Assembly (NCBI GenBank): GCA_947472795.1
Contig: CANJBL010000007.1
Location: forward strand, 96,931-160,930
Reading direction: 5' to 3'
DNA: 64,000 nucleotides
Origin: Fidelibacterota bacterium
Lineage (GTDB): Bacteria > Pseudomonadota > Alphaproteobacteria > Rhodospirillales > Rhodospirillaceae
A program made the translations under genes and the position numbers. Within the stretch, counting starts at the first letter, position 1. Each line of letters opens with the position of its first letter. Shown one piece after another: positions 8,139 through 18,332 of this stretch. The notes beneath the pieces are model-generated. The model was not told the DNA's origin and made no database searches. It was given only the letters and a program-made list of their open reading frames with translations.

Positions 8139-9920
8139 TCACATGTGATCGAGGTCGGGCGGCGTTGTTCCAGCCCAGGCTTTTTCAAAGAGTTTTCCAT
8201 ACTCCCTGAGCGCCGTTTCGTCCTTCTGGACCTTTGACACTTCCTGCAAGGCGTAGAGCGCATAGCCACTGCTGGGCGCATCGAAAAGCGCCCGGCGTAA
8301 CGCCTCTTCCGCCGCCAATGTCTTGCCCTGACGCAACAGCGCAACGCCAAGCGCCTGGCGTACAGGGAAGACCCAGGAGGGTGGATCTTTGATGAAGCTG
8401 TCATCCTCGGTCTCGGCGGCTTTCTGGAAATGAGTGGCAGCCTCCGCCCATTTGCCTTGGAAAGCATCAACACGCCCGCGCAGCATGTGTTCGGCCGTCG
8501 TCATGGCGATGGACATTTCCTTGAAGTTGCCAAAGGCCTTTTCGTTGCGCGGATCATTCAAGGCAACCAGTGCGTCGGCCTCCGCAAGCGCGTTCGTCAT
8601 GTCGCCCATGCGTGCGTAAGCGGTACCGCGGGCGTAATGCCAAATGCCGGTGACGTAGGGTTTGTCCTTCGGCGGTTCCTGCAAGGCAAGAATCTCTTCG
8701 GGTGTGCCAAAGGCAACGACGGCGTGCATATAGTCCGACAGGTATCCTTCGCTCAGGGTCTTGCGTTGATCCAGATGAGTCTTCAATTTGACCGTGAGTT
8801 CTTTACCAACAGCGGCGTCGCCCACCATTTCGGCTGACGCGAGCGCATAGCTGACATTGTGCGGGTACAATCCAAACCGGTAGATGTCGTTGGCTGCGAC
8901 GGGACGGCTTAAGTAATCCTCGTCGGCCTTGATAGCGATCAGATTTGTCGCCAGCGAGTCTTTGTAGCGACCAAGGCTGAACAGGGTGTGGGCCGGCATA
9001 TGTACCATGTGCCCGCCCTTCGGAACCAATGCCGCGAGTTTATCGGCGTAAGGCTCGGCTTTCTTTATGGTAGCCGAGCCATCCATGGCGTGGATGTAGA
9101 GGTGGATCAGCCCCGCATGTCTGGGATAGCGCGGCAACGCGTCTTCCAGAACGACGATGGCTTTCGCCCAATAGCCTTGGGGATAGCGGCCAGTTTTGTC
9201 CCAAGGCTGACGCCATGGCACGCTGCGCACTTCCATGGCCGCGTCCGCATACAGCGTCGCGATCTCCGAATCCTTTTTATGAGACGCATAAACTTCGGCC
9301 ATGGCATTGGCGTAGGCGATATCCAAGTCCTCGCGCTTCACGTCCTTCTCGGCGGAATAGCGCGTGGCCACCGCGCCGATCAGCGCCTGCTCGGCGGCAG
9401 TGGTGTTTGAGGACAGCGCCTTTGCTATTTTCGCGGCCTCGATGGCGACGGGAATGTCCTCCGCGCGCATCGGCCCATTCAAGTTTGGACCCAATGCAAG
9501 CGCCTCGCCCCAAAAGCACATGGCACACTTGGGGTCCAAATCGCTGGCTGCGCGGAACGACGCGACGGCTTCTCCGGGATTGAAGTCATAGACGAGCCGC
9601 AAGCCCTGATCGAAGAACGCTTGTGCCTCGGGAATTGACGTTGTGATGCGGTAGTGCGCATCACCCAGGCCGTCCATATGTGGGCTGCGGGACGTCTTGG
9701 CCACGGGTTCTTCGGCAGCGGCGGCGATTTCAACCGGGCCCCATGTGAAGGTGTCGGCCATGCCCGATGCGCCACCACACAGATTCTGTGAAAGCGTGAG
9801 CGGATCGAACAACTGGGAGAGATCGGGCTCGGTCGCCGGGTTTTCCGGCTGGTGAAAGGAGCTGAAGGCCAAGAGCAGCACGAGAGCAGCCAGACCAAAT
9901 TGGCGAAGATATTTCTTCAT
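8139..9920 (-). CDS. secreted tetratricopeptide-repeat protein
   Basis: A 593-residue protein. Residues 1-22 form a signal peptide ([20 protein letters not shown]). The mature part starts with low complexity and then carries TPR-like helical pairs, for example [32 protein letters not shown] and the adjacent [17 protein letters not shown]. The two cysteines in CAMC are a recognisable feature of this widespread uncharacterised family. More TPR-like helices follow at about 410-450 and 480-590. ATG at 9920 follows GGGGGAGG. The gene stands alone, convergent with the GntR gene and divergent from rpmE. It is probably periplasmic and binds other proteins; no enzymatic motif is visible. Confidence 0.8.
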   Translation of the reverse strand: MKKYLRQFGLAALVLLLAFSSFHQPENPATEPDLSQLFDPLTLSQNLCGGASGMADTFTWGPVEIAAAAEEPVAKTSRSPHMDGLGDAHYRITTSIPEAQAFFDQGLRLVYDFNPGEAVASFRAASDLDPKCAMCFWGEALALGPNLNGPMRAEDIPVAIEAAKIAKALSSNTTAAEQALIGAVATRYSAEKDVKREDLDIAYANAMAEVYASHKKDSEIATLYADAAMEVRSVPWRQPWDKTGRYPQGYWAKAIVVLEDALPRYPRHAGLIHLYIHAMDGSATIKKAEPYADKLAALVPKGGHMVHMPAHTLFSLGRYKDSLATNLIAIKADEDYLSRPVAANDIYRFGLYPHNVSYALASAEMVGDAAVGKELTVKLKTHLDQRKTLSEGYLSDYMHAVVAFGTPEEILALQEPPKDKPYVTGIWHYARGTAYARMGDMTNALAEADALVALNDPRNEKAFGNFKEMSIAMTTAEHMLRGRVDAFQGKWAEAATHFQKAAETEDDSFIKDPPSWVFPVRQALGVALLRQGKTLAAEEALRRALFDAPSSGYALYALQEVSKVQKDETALREYGKLFEKAWAGTTPPDLDHM

Positions 9921-10184
9921 GGCAGATCCTCCCCCAAGCAACGAGACCTCACGTTTCTCCTGCCAGAGCCTAAAGCAACGCTCATGGCTCTGCCATTGCC
10001 GGGCGGACACGATGGCGTGTATAACTGCCTGGAAATGAAGGGGTATTTGATTCAGGCTCCCCCCTGTCCCATCTGGAAAAACTCAGCTTCGCGGTTGATC
10101 TTGCGATCCTGGGGCGGAATCGCTATACAGCCGCCTTCCGCGGCCGGTACATCCCCGGCCAGCGTCAATTTATTGAGGCATGTC

Positions 10185-10412
10185 ATGAAGAAAGAAGGCC
10201 ATCCCGAATATCACGAAATCACGGTCGTGATGACCGACGGGACCGAATTCAAGACCCGCAGCACCTATGGCAAGGCGGGCGATACCATGCGCCTTGAAAT
10301 TGACCCGAAGACACACCCGGCCTGGACGGGCGTTCATCGCTTGAACGACGCCGGCGGCCAGCTCGCTAAGTTCAACAAGCGCTTCAAGGGCTTCGGCACC
10401 AATAAGGCCTAA
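10185..10412 (+). CDS. rpmE: 50S ribosomal protein bL31
   Basis: A 75-residue protein matching bL31 over its full length: [19 protein letters not shown] at the start, [17 protein letters not shown] and [10 protein letters not shown] at the end. It lacks the CxxC zinc motif, so it is the zinc-independent (C-minus) form, common in alphaproteobacteria. It binds the 50S central protuberance and bridges the subunits. The ATG at 10185 agrees with the family. The open frame extends upstream through 330 bp of non-homologous leader that overlaps the divergent TPR gene. A strong terminator follows. Confidence 0.95.
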   Translation: MKKEGHPEYHEITVVMTDGTEFKTRSTYGKAGDTMRLEIDPKTHPAWTGVHRLNDAGGQLAKFNKRFKGFGTNKA

Positions 10413-10448
10413 CGGGCGAGTTTTTCGCTCCGAAACACAACATTTAGT

Positions 10449-10478
10449 AGCCGCGTCCCTCGGGGGCGCGGCTTTTTT
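10449..10478 (+). terminator. rho-independent terminator of rpmE
   Basis: AGCCGCG at 10449-10455 pairs with CGCGGCT at 10467-10473 around an 11-base loop, followed by six T's. It lies 37 bp after the rpmE stop. Confidence 0.85.
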
Positions 10479-10615
10479 GTCATTAGTGGGGTCTTGGTTT
10501 AAGCTTCGGCAACAAATCCGCCGTATAAGCGTTAATACCGGCTGAGCGAAACCGCTGCCGGCACACGCCCCTGGTGAACTGTTAGGGGTCCTCAAAGCGG
10601 GCAAAATGGACAGTC

Positions 10616-12592
10616 ATGTTAGCCATTACCCAGTTTGAAGTTTATGTGCTCCAGAAGGGGCGCTGGACTTTGCATGCCCGCTACCCGGGCGAAGAGCGCA
10701 GAGAAGCCGTGGCCGATGCGCACACGGTGGAGACGCGCACAGGTTTTCCGTCCAAGGTCATTCGCGAGACCTACTTCCCGGACGTGAACGACAGCGAGCG
10801 TTTCACGATCTACACCAGCCCGAAGATCAAAGAAGCCGAGGCCAACCGCCTGCGGGCTAAGCCACGCCGCCGCTCACCCATGACGGCTGTGCGCGCGGCC
10901 GCCAACACCATCGCCCGCCGCCGCCCCATGCCGGTGAACGTGCGCCCCCGCCTGACACCGGCGCAAGTTTTCTTCCGCATCATCGTCACGGGCGCCGTGA
11001 GCTTGCTGGCCGCGACCATCCTCACCGTGGTCGTGAACTGGTCCCTCTCCCGCTTCAGTGCGGCCGGCGTGGAGATATCGCCAAATATGCGCAGCGCTAC
11101 GCTGACGTATGCTTATGTCGCCATCTTCCTGTTCTTCTTCTACAGCCTCTTCCGCTCGCGCCTGCCCTTGCACCGGCTACTGGCGGATTTGTGGAACAAG
11201 GCGACGCCCAAGCTGGAGTTGCCCGAGCAAGCAGCCGGCGCCGCACCACCGCGCGTGAAGCCGAAGCACGACCGTCCGCCGTCACCGGAAACCTTGCGCG
11301 AAATCGACGAGATGAAGGTCAAGCGCGGCGATCTGGATCTGGCGAAGCCGCAGGAACTGGAGGCGACAGCCCCAGCGGTTGTGGTGAAGATGCCCGAAAG
11401 CGTGCCGTCGCCGGCAAACGATGACGCCGAGAAACAAGCCGCGGAAAAACAGGCGAAGGCGGAAGCCAAACGCAAGAAGAAGGCTGAGGCCGAAGCTGCG
11501 GCACAAGTTGCCGCGGAACGCGCTGCCGCCGCCAAGACCGCAGCCGCGGAAGCTGCAATCGCCGCGGAAGATGCTGAAGAAGTGCCCGCAGAATCGCTCA
11601 ATCTTGAGCGTATGGTGTTGCGCCGCTTCGCCAGCGATGTCGTGGCGCCGGCACTCAAAACAAACCTGCCCGACGATCCCGTGACCCGACGTGCGGCAGC
11701 AATCGTTCTGGCGGGAGGTGCTGCCGGTGTGGCCGCCACGGCGCGCCTAAATGCCCGGGCCGAAGCGAGCCTGCTGCGTGATGCGCTCCAGCATATGGGC
11801 ATGAACAGCGCGGTGATTGAATCCTTCATGAGCCAGCGTACCGAGCATCTTACGACACCGGCCAACGCTCCGTTGCTCGCGGCGGGACGCAATGCGCTCG
11901 CGGCTTATCTGCAAGGCTCCGGCCATGTCGTCACGACCTTGAGCCATGCCATGGCGGCGGCGCGCTCGCCGTTCCATCAGACTCACACGCCTTTGTTCGA
12001 GCGTGCGGCGTCGGGTGACATGGTACCGCTACTGGACGTGTACGTGCTGACCGAGTTGCGCGAAGATCACCTGCCCGCGCAGGAGACAGCCGCACAAGAG
12101 TCCGCGCAAGAGCAGGCCCACGATCTTGCCATGGGCACACACAACGGAATTGTACGCGCGGCGATCGCCGCCCACGGCGGGCACGAAGTCAAACACACCG
12201 GCAAAGGAATCTTCGCGCGCTTTGCCACCGCACAAACAGCGGTGAACGCCGCCATCGAGATGCAGACTAATTTCACGGGCAATGCGGCTGGACTGGCCGT
12301 CGGCGTTATCGGCAACACGGTGGCCGGTGAAGACCCCATCCTCTCGGCTGATCTGGTTCGTCAGGCCCAGGCTATAGTTGCTCAGGCCGTCACCGGGCAG
12401 ATCGTCTGTGAACCGCAGGTGCAGGCGGCCATAGAGCAGCAGAACGACGCCGAAGAAGCGCAAGCCGGGGCTGGCCCGGTTGACACCACGACCTCGGCGC
12501 CTGCCGATGACATCTTCTCGGCCATGCCCGCGACTGAACCCTCTTTCGAGACGGTCAAAATAGCGCCCGCAAACACGGTTCGGGCTTCTTGA
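10616..12592 (+). CDS. membrane protein with degenerate class III cyclase domain (pseudocyclase)
   Basis: A 658-residue protein. Residues 1-65 are a small domain (FEVYVLQKGRW ... GFPSKVIRETYF) shared with the next gene. Two transmembrane helices follow at about 122-145 and 165-185. Residues about 260-325 are an Ala/Glu/Lys-rich helical linker, then a helical region (about 335-430) that aligns with the next protein. Residues about 500-615 resemble a class III nucleotide cyclase fold, with HNGIVRAAIAAHGGHEVKHTGKGIFARF. The first metal-binding motif (FTDIVGS in the paralogue) is missing, and the second metal Asp of GDG is Lys530. Catalysis is therefore unlikely and a regulatory or dimer-partner role is inferred. 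ATG at 10616 follows a poor ribosome site, but the N-terminus aligns with the paralogue. Confidence 0.75.
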   Translation: MLAITQFEVYVLQKGRWTLHARYPGEERREAVADAHTVETRTGFPSKVIRETYFPDVNDSERFTIYTSPKIKEAEANRLRAKPRRRSPMTAVRAAANTIARRRPMPVNVRPRLTPAQVFFRIIVTGAVSLLAATILTVVVNWSLSRFSAAGVEISPNMRSATLTYAYVAIFLFFFYSLFRSRLPLHRLLADLWNKATPKLELPEQAAGAAPPRVKPKHDRPPSPETLREIDEMKVKRGDLDLAKPQELEATAPAVVVKMPESVPSPANDDAEKQAAEKQAKAEAKRKKKAEAEAAAQVAAERAAAAKTAAAEAAIAAEDAEEVPAESLNLERMVLRRFASDVVAPALKTNLPDDPVTRRAAAIVLAGGAAGVAATARLNARAEASLLRDALQHMGMNSAVIESFMSQRTEHLTTPANAPLLAAGRNALAAYLQGSGHVVTTLSHAMAAARSPFHQTHTPLFERAASGDMVPLLDVYVLTELREDHLPAQETAAQESAQEQAHDLAMGTHNGIVRAAIAAHGGHEVKHTGKGIFARFATAQTAVNAAIEMQTNFTGNAAGLAVGVIGNTVAGEDPILSADLVRQAQAIVAQAVTGQIVCEPQVQAAIEQQNDAEEAQAGAGPVDTTTSAPADDIFSAMPATEPSFETVKIAPANTVRAS

Positions 12593-12838
12593 ACTCTCTG
12601 TTAAATACCCGTTTTACGGGAGTCGTTTATCGGGCAATTTGCCACCTGCGGCGCGTTGGTTTGAAAAGCCCGATTTTTGATGTCTGTTTTTAAGGCATCT
12701 TTAGGCAATCCCTAGCATTTTCAAGGTTGAGGGATTGCGGATGCAACTTCGCAAGACCGGCCGAAGCTCGCAATAAAAGTATAACCGCGAGTGGGCACAG
12801 GGGAGACACCGGCGGCCGCGTCCGGTGCTACGGGAAAC

Positions 12839-14764
12839 ATGGCTCGCGAAACTTACGAACTCTATTACAGCCAAAACGGACGCTGGCAGCTGCATGCCAG
12901 CTACGAGCCCAGCGAGCGCGAAAAAGCGATCGAGGATGCGAAGGGTATCGAGGCCAAGGAGGGCTTCCCCACACGCGTCGTCCGCGAGACGTTCAACTCC
13001 GACAGCAATACGTCCGAAGAAGTGGTGACTTGGCAGAGCACTAAGGCCAAGGCCATGAACGACGGCGATAGCATGTTCGGCGAAAAGAAAGAGAAGAAGC
13101 AGGGGCTGAACCGCAAGAACAAGCCTGCGCCCTTGCAACAGCAGCGTCCGCAACAAACGGAAGCGCCAAAAGCAAAAGCCGCACCGGCAAAGAAAGCGCC
13201 CGCCCGTAAACAGAAACCCAAGTCCAAGAAGCGCGGGCCCCTCGTCCGCTTCCTGATCGTCGTCATCGGCAGCCTTGCGCTGGGTATTATCAGCCTTATC
13301 GCTGGTTCGCTCATCGTGGCGCAGATGGTGAGCATGCGGCTCGCACCGCCCAGAGATTACACTCAGATCATCGTCGGCGGTTCGGTGCTGATCTTCTTCA
13401 TCGCGCTGTTCTTCAATCTGCAACGCCAATTCAACATCCTCGGCGCTTTGCGCGGAAACCGATCGGGCAAACAATCGGCTGCAGGCCCTGCGCAAATGCT
13501 GGCGGCGACAGCCGAGAAGAAGAAAAAGGCCCACGTGCAGGATATCGAATTCGACGAGGTGGAGATCGAGGACCTGCGCGCCAAGATCGAAGCTGAAGAT
13601 GCTGCTGCCGAAGAGATCGCCGCGGAAGAGGAAGCGCCCAAGGAGCTGGAAGAATCAGAGCCGCAGGACCTGGGTGCCGATATGACTGCCGAGGTTCATG
13701 GCGTCGAACCTCCGCCAGAGCCGCCCGCCTTGCAGGAAGCTCCTGCCCCGCTTCCCGAACCCGTGAGAACATCGGCACCGGCGCCCAAAACCGAAGAGAA
13801 GAAGCCCGCGCCAAAACCCGCCGCGCCGGAGAAATCGCCAGCGGAAGTGGACGCGCGCGCGAGCCTCAACAAATTCGTCGCCGATGCCATGCGCACCGCC
13901 AAACCCGAACCCACCAATGCTTTCTCGCGCTTCGGTATGAACCTGTACTTTGCCGGCGGCGCCTCGGTGATCGGCCAGACCAAACGCCTGGACAAGAACA
14001 CGCAGCTGGCCATGCTGAAGGACGGTTTGATCGCCGCCGGAAACACAGCCGAGCGCGCTGAGAATTTCTGCGTCGAGCTGCCCAGTTACGGCAAGAACCC
14101 CAAGTACACCGTCATGGTGCAAGCGGGCGCCAAAGCCATGACGCTACAAATGAAGGGCGATGGGTCAGCCGTTGCCGATATCGGCTCTGTGCTCAACGAC
14201 TGGAACCTGCCCGAGAAGCGCTCGGCGGTACCGTCGGTTTTCACGTTCGTGTTCACCGATATCGTGGGCTCCACGGCCATGACGCAGCAGCTGGGCAATG
14301 CCGGCGCGCAGAAAGCCGTGCGCGCCCACAACACCGCCGTACGCGGCGCCTTGCAGAAGAACCGTGGCCGCGAAGTGAAGCACACCGGCGACGGCATCAT
14401 GGCGGTGTTTCCCGACCCCGTCTCCGCCGTGCAGGCAACAATCCAGATGCAGCGGGAAATCTTCGCCCATAACGGCGCTAACCCGAGCATTCCGGTAAGT
14501 ATCCGCGTCGGCGTGAACGTGGGTGAAGCCGTGGAAGAAGACAACGACTTCTTCGGCGCCGCCGTGCAGATGACGGCACGCATTTGCGACAAGGCCAGCA
14601 AGGGCAATATCTGGGTGTCGCAAGCCGTGAAGGATGCCTGCAAAGGCCAGAAGATTGGTTTCATCCCGCGCGGCAAGTTCGAGATGAAAGGCATCCAAGG
14701 CTCCAAACCGCTGTTTGAAGTGGGCTGGAGCGACGCCCACAAGAACGAACTCGCTGATCAATAA
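12839..14764 (+). CDS. membrane-anchored class III adenylate/guanylate cyclase
   Basis: A 641-residue paralogue of the preceding gene with the same order: an N-terminal small domain (YELYYSQNGRW ... GFPTRVVRETF, residues 4-62), transmembrane helices at about 137-165 and 175-198, an acidic Glu/Pro/Ala-rich linker at about 230-340, a helical region at about 345-450, and a C-terminal cyclase domain at about 465-630. The cyclase domain has both metal aspartates, Asp474 in FTDIVGST and Asp518 in KHTGDGIMAVF. It also has Lys515, three residues before Asp518, and the transition-state Arg in AVQMTARI, with Gln where Asn is usual. It should make cAMP, or possibly cGMP, on the inner face of the membrane. 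I chose ATG 12839 over the upstream GTG at 12791 because it aligns with the paralogue start. Confidence 0.88.
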   Translation: MARETYELYYSQNGRWQLHASYEPSEREKAIEDAKGIEAKEGFPTRVVRETFNSDSNTSEEVVTWQSTKAKAMNDGDSMFGEKKEKKQGLNRKNKPAPLQQQRPQQTEAPKAKAAPAKKAPARKQKPKSKKRGPLVRFLIVVIGSLALGIISLIAGSLIVAQMVSMRLAPPRDYTQIIVGGSVLIFFIALFFNLQRQFNILGALRGNRSGKQSAAGPAQMLAATAEKKKKAHVQDIEFDEVEIEDLRAKIEAEDAAAEEIAAEEEAPKELEESEPQDLGADMTAEVHGVEPPPEPPALQEAPAPLPEPVRTSAPAPKTEEKKPAPKPAAPEKSPAEVDARASLNKFVADAMRTAKPEPTNAFSRFGMNLYFAGGASVIGQTKRLDKNTQLAMLKDGLIAAGNTAERAENFCVELPSYGKNPKYTVMVQAGAKAMTLQMKGDGSAVADIGSVLNDWNLPEKRSAVPSVFTFVFTDIVGSTAMTQQLGNAGAQKAVRAHNTAVRGALQKNRGREVKHTGDGIMAVFPDPVSAVQATIQMQREIFAHNGANPSIPVSIRVGVNVGEAVEEDNDFFGAAVQMTARICDKASKGNIWVSQAVKDACKGQKIGFIPRGKFEMKGIQGSKPLFEVGWSDAHKNELADQ

Positions 14765-14842
14765 ACGGGCCGATCTGTAACAGGCGCGCCTTTCAGCACG
14801 CGGCTTGAAAGCAGAGCACGCGGGCCCTATCATCCCGCGCTT

Positions 14843-15277
14843 ATGAGCAAACACTTCCTGCGCATTGGACTGGCGGTATGGCTGGGCGTGATCGCCCTGG
14901 CCGCCAATGTGCTCGAGCAGCAGCAACTATCGCGCAGTCTGCTGGTAGCCGTGGCCGCGACACCGGCGGATGCGCCGCCGGGCTTCCATATGATGGCCGA
15001 CGGCACACTCATGGCCGGCGTCATGCATCATCGTGGTGCCCAGGCTGATCCGCACACCGACAGCCCCGCATCTGGTCATACCCATCAAGGCCATGCCGAT
15101 TGCCAGCTATGCGGTACTGTCGCCGATATGGCGGCCTTCGCGCTGCCTCTGTTGCCGGTGCAGTACATCCCGCGCGACCTGGGCCAACCGACGGCCCTGC
15201 ACTTCCACGCCTTCGCCTTCATCAGCGCGCCACGCGCGCCTTACGCCTCTCGCGCACCCCCTCTCCTAACGGTCTGA
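14843..15277 (+). CDS. DUF2946-family small exported protein
   Basis: A 144-residue protein with an N-terminal hydrophobic segment (residues about 6-24, RIGLAVWLGVIALAANV). A His-rich stretch in the middle (residues about 55-85: MHHRG, SGHTHQGHADCQLCG) has a CxxC pair, then a second hydrophobic stretch. The arrangement matches DUF2946, a family commonly found beside copper-related genes. The His and Cys residues suggest a metal-binding role. It is the first gene of a cassette with a TonB receptor, an SCO1 and a PCuAC protein. Function is inferred from context only. Confidence 0.75.
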   Translation: MSKHFLRIGLAVWLGVIALAANVLEQQQLSRSLLVAVAATPADAPPGFHMMADGTLMAGVMHHRGAQADPHTDSPASGHTHQGHADCQLCGTVADMAAFALPLLPVQYIPRDLGQPTALHFHAFAFISAPRAPYASRAPPLLTV

Positions 15278-15356
15278 CGATCATTCACGGGTGTGTCGCC
15301 CCGCTTGTTCAAGCGGACGGCGTGCCCTGACGTACCGTTGTTTTGGGGATTTTTTC

Positions 15357-17669
15357 ATGCGTGCTCACTCTGCACGGGGTTCGGTGTATCCGGCCCTGCG
15401 CGCGTTCGTTTCACTCACATCATTCGCCGTCGTGACCGTGGACGCTCTCGCCGCCAGGGCGGACGAGCAACGCCCTGACGAAATTGTTGTCACGGGCCAA
15501 TCCATCACCGCGATCAAGAACCTGCCGACGACAGTGGAAAGTATCTCGGCGGAGGAGATCGCCAGGACCATCAACGTCTTCACACCCGAGGACACGGTGA
15601 AGTACCTGCCCAACGTGCTGATCCGTCAGCGGCACATTGGCGATACGCAATCGCCGGTGACCACGCGCACGTCGGGCGTTGGCGCATCGGCGCGCAGCCT
15701 GATCTATGTGGATGACGTGCTGATCTCCTCGCTGATCGGCAACAACAACACGAGCGCTTCGCCCAAGTGGGGCCTGGTGTCGCCGGACGCGGTGGAACGC
15801 GTGGATGTGCTCTATGGGCCTTTCGCGGCTGGCTATGCGGGCAATTCCATCGGCACGGTCATCGCCTTCACCACACGCATGCCCGATGCCTTCGAGGCGA
15901 CGGCGCAGGTGCAAGGCGCCTTGCAGGCTTTTGCGAAATACGGCGACGACAAGACATACGGCACGGCGCGCTTCGCCGGCAGCGTCGGCGACCGTTTCGA
16001 GAATTTCGCGTTCCGACTCAGCTACAACCACTTGGACAATCACGGCCAGCCTTTGGCCTATGCGACGGCGACCGTTCCGGCTGGAACGAGTGCAGCGGGA
16101 ACGGCGGTGACGGGCGCGTTCAGCGACCGCAACCGTACCGGCGCTGCCGTCGCGGTGCTGGGCTCTACCGGGATCGAACACCAGATCCAGGACAATCTTT
16201 CTGGACGGGCCACCTATGACATCACGCCCGAGATCACGGCGGGCTATACCTTCGGGCTGTTCATCAACAATGACGATTCCACCGTGAACAGCTATCTGCG
16301 CGATGGGAGTGGGCAAGCGGTGTACGCGGGCCCGCTCAATATAGGTGGCCGGGCTTATAACGTGGCCGCGAGCACGTTCTCGAACAATGTTTACAACGTC
16401 GATGAAGTGCAATTGGCGCAAGGGCTATCGGTCGCTTCGCACACCGGCGGTGCGTTCGACTTCGAAGTGGTCGGCACTCTGTTCAATTACATCAAAAGCC
16501 ATCAGCGACTGCCGACGGGCGCCTTGCCGGCTGGTTTCACGGGCGGCGCGGGCACAACAACAAATCTGGATGGAACCGGCTGGTACACCTTGGATGCCAA
16601 AGGAACGTGGAGGCCAGGCGATGGCCACGTCGTCACCTTCGGTGCGCATCAAGACCGTTTCGAATTGAAGAATCCGAAGTATGCCTTGAGCGACTGGACC
16701 AACGGCACTGAGGGCGCTTTGCAGACATCCAACGCCGGGAGGACACGCACGCAGGCGGCGTGGCTGCAAGATGCCTGGACGCTCACGCCGGATGTGACGG
16801 CCACCATCGGTGGACGATATGAACGCTGGAAAGCGTACAACGGCGCCAACTTCTCGCTGACGCCAGCCCTCAACGTGACGCAACCTGAACTCTCGCGGGA
16901 TGCCTTCTCGCCGAAATTCGTTCTTGCTTATCGGCCATCGGCGGACTGGGAACTGAAAGGCTCGGTGGGGTTGGCGTATCGCTTCCCGACCGTGACCGAG
17001 CTGTATCAAGCTATCACGACCGGAATCACGCTGTCGGTACCGAACCCCAATCTCGCGCCCGAACGCGCGCTCTCCAGCGAGGTCTCGCTGGAACGCACAT
17101 GGACGACGGGCAACGTTCGTCTGTCGCTGTTCGATGAACGTATTCACAACACCCTCTTATCGCAGACAGCCCCCCTGCCCGTCGGTTCGACCACGCTGGC
17201 GAGCTATGTGCAGAACGTGGACCGTACGCACGCGACCGGAGTAGAACTCGTCGCGCGGCAGAAGAACGTGTTGATCCCTGGGCTGGAGTTGTCGGGTTGG
17301 ATCACATACGTCAAAGCAAGGATTGATAAGGACACAGCCTTAGCTACCGCCGTGGGAAAGGACATCCCGCAGCTGCCGCGCCTGCGCGGCGCCTTTGTTG
17401 CCACCTACGCGCCCCGTGACGATCTGTCGTTCACGCTGGCGGGGCGATATAGCGACCGGGCTTTTGGCACCATCGACAACACGGATTATGTCGCCAACAC
17501 CTACCAGGGCTTCGGCAGCTATTTTGTGATGGATACCCGCATCAGCTATCAAGTGACACCGCATGTGGCGGCGAACTTGGGCGTGAACAACCTTGCCGAC
17601 CGCGCTTATTTTCTGTTTCACCCCTTTCCGCAGCGTACTTTTGTCGCGGACATCAAATATACGTACTAA
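15357..17669 (+). CDS. TonB-dependent outer-membrane receptor, probably copper-related
   Basis: A 770-residue receptor. The signal peptide covers about residues 1-35. The TonB box-like DEIVVTGQSI is at about residue 40, the plug domain at about 45-165 (TVESISAEEIARTIN ... YVDDVLI ... VERVDVLYGPFAAGY), then a beta barrel ending in the aromatic FVADIKYTY. The ATG at 15357 follows a GGGGA and precedes a good signal peptide. The frame opens slightly upstream but without homology. Downstream SCO1 and PCuAC genes and upstream DUF2946 point to copper as the substrate, imported with TonB energy. No STN domain is present, so it probably does not signal to a FecI-type sigma factor. Confidence 0.85.
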   Translation: MRAHSARGSVYPALRAFVSLTSFAVVTVDALAARADEQRPDEIVVTGQSITAIKNLPTTVESISAEEIARTINVFTPEDTVKYLPNVLIRQRHIGDTQSPVTTRTSGVGASARSLIYVDDVLISSLIGNNNTSASPKWGLVSPDAVERVDVLYGPFAAGYAGNSIGTVIAFTTRMPDAFEATAQVQGALQAFAKYGDDKTYGTARFAGSVGDRFENFAFRLSYNHLDNHGQPLAYATATVPAGTSAAGTAVTGAFSDRNRTGAAVAVLGSTGIEHQIQDNLSGRATYDITPEITAGYTFGLFINNDDSTVNSYLRDGSGQAVYAGPLNIGGRAYNVAASTFSNNVYNVDEVQLAQGLSVASHTGGAFDFEVVGTLFNYIKSHQRLPTGALPAGFTGGAGTTTNLDGTGWYTLDAKGTWRPGDGHVVTFGAHQDRFELKNPKYALSDWTNGTEGALQTSNAGRTRTQAAWLQDAWTLTPDVTATIGGRYERWKAYNGANFSLTPALNVTQPELSRDAFSPKFVLAYRPSADWELKGSVGLAYRFPTVTELYQAITTGITLSVPNPNLAPERALSSEVSLERTWTTGNVRLSLFDERIHNTLLSQTAPLPVGSTTLASYVQNVDRTHATGVELVARQKNVLIPGLELSGWITYVKARIDKDTALATAVGKDIPQLPRLRGAFVATYAPRDDLSFTLAGRYSDRAFGTIDNTDYVANTYQGFGSYFVMDTRISYQVTPHVAANLGVNNLADRAYFLFHPFPQRTFVADIKYTY

Positions 17670-17696
17670 AATGGCACATCATTTCATGAGCCCAAT

Positions 17697-18332
17697 ATGA
17701 CACCTGAAAAATCTCCACTTCCGCTTTGGCTGATCGCCATCGGCGGATTGATTGCCGTCGGTTCGGCGGCCTTTGGATTGTACGTGGGAAATTCCATCCC
17801 CGAGCAGCCCGCAACAAAGGCGACCGTCACACGCAGCGGACCGGACCGGCGCGACTTCGCGCTGGTGGATACGGACGGCAAGCCCGCAACGCTGGCGAAC
17901 TTCCAAGGCAAGTGGGTGCTGATGTTCTTCGGTTTCACCAACTGCCCGGATGTGTGCCCGACAGCGATGATCAATCTGGGCAATACGCTGAAGGCCATGG
18001 GCGACGGCGCCAAAGACGTGCAACCGGTGTTCATCACTATCGATCCCGAACGGGATACGCCGGAGGTGTTGAAAAGCTATCTCGGCAATTTCGATGCGCA
18101 GGTGATTGGACTGACCGGCAGTGCCCAACAGATTGCCGACGTGGCGCGGGCTTATCCCACCTTCTATCAGAAGCACGCCTTGGGCGACGGCAACTACACC
18201 ATGGATCACAGCTCTGCTTTCCAATTGATATCGCCCACGGGTGAATATCTGCGCGCCTTCCGGCCCGACGACGAGCCGGATGAATTCGCAAAAGAACTGC
18301 TGGCCGCCATGGGCAAGGAACCCCGCACATGA
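17697..18332 (+). CDS. SCO1/SenC-family copper chaperone
   Basis: A 211-residue protein anchored by an N-terminal membrane helix (about residues 8-30) with a periplasmic thioredoxin-like domain. The copper ligands are present: Cys83 and Cys87 in NCPDVCP and His171 in TMDHSSAF. The DPERDTPEVL stretch is also diagnostic. SCO proteins deliver copper to the CuA centre of cytochrome c oxidase or act as thiol reductants for it. The gene follows the TonB receptor by 27 bp and overlaps the PCuAC gene by 4 bp (ATGA), so they form one operon. Confidence 0.95.
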   Translation: MTPEKSPLPLWLIAIGGLIAVGSAAFGLYVGNSIPEQPATKATVTRSGPDRRDFALVDTDGKPATLANFQGKWVLMFFGFTNCPDVCPTAMINLGNTLKAMGDGAKDVQPVFITIDPERDTPEVLKSYLGNFDAQVIGLTGSAQQIADVARAYPTFYQKHALGDGNYTMDHSSAFQLISPTGEYLRAFRPDDEPDEFAKELLAAMGKEPRT

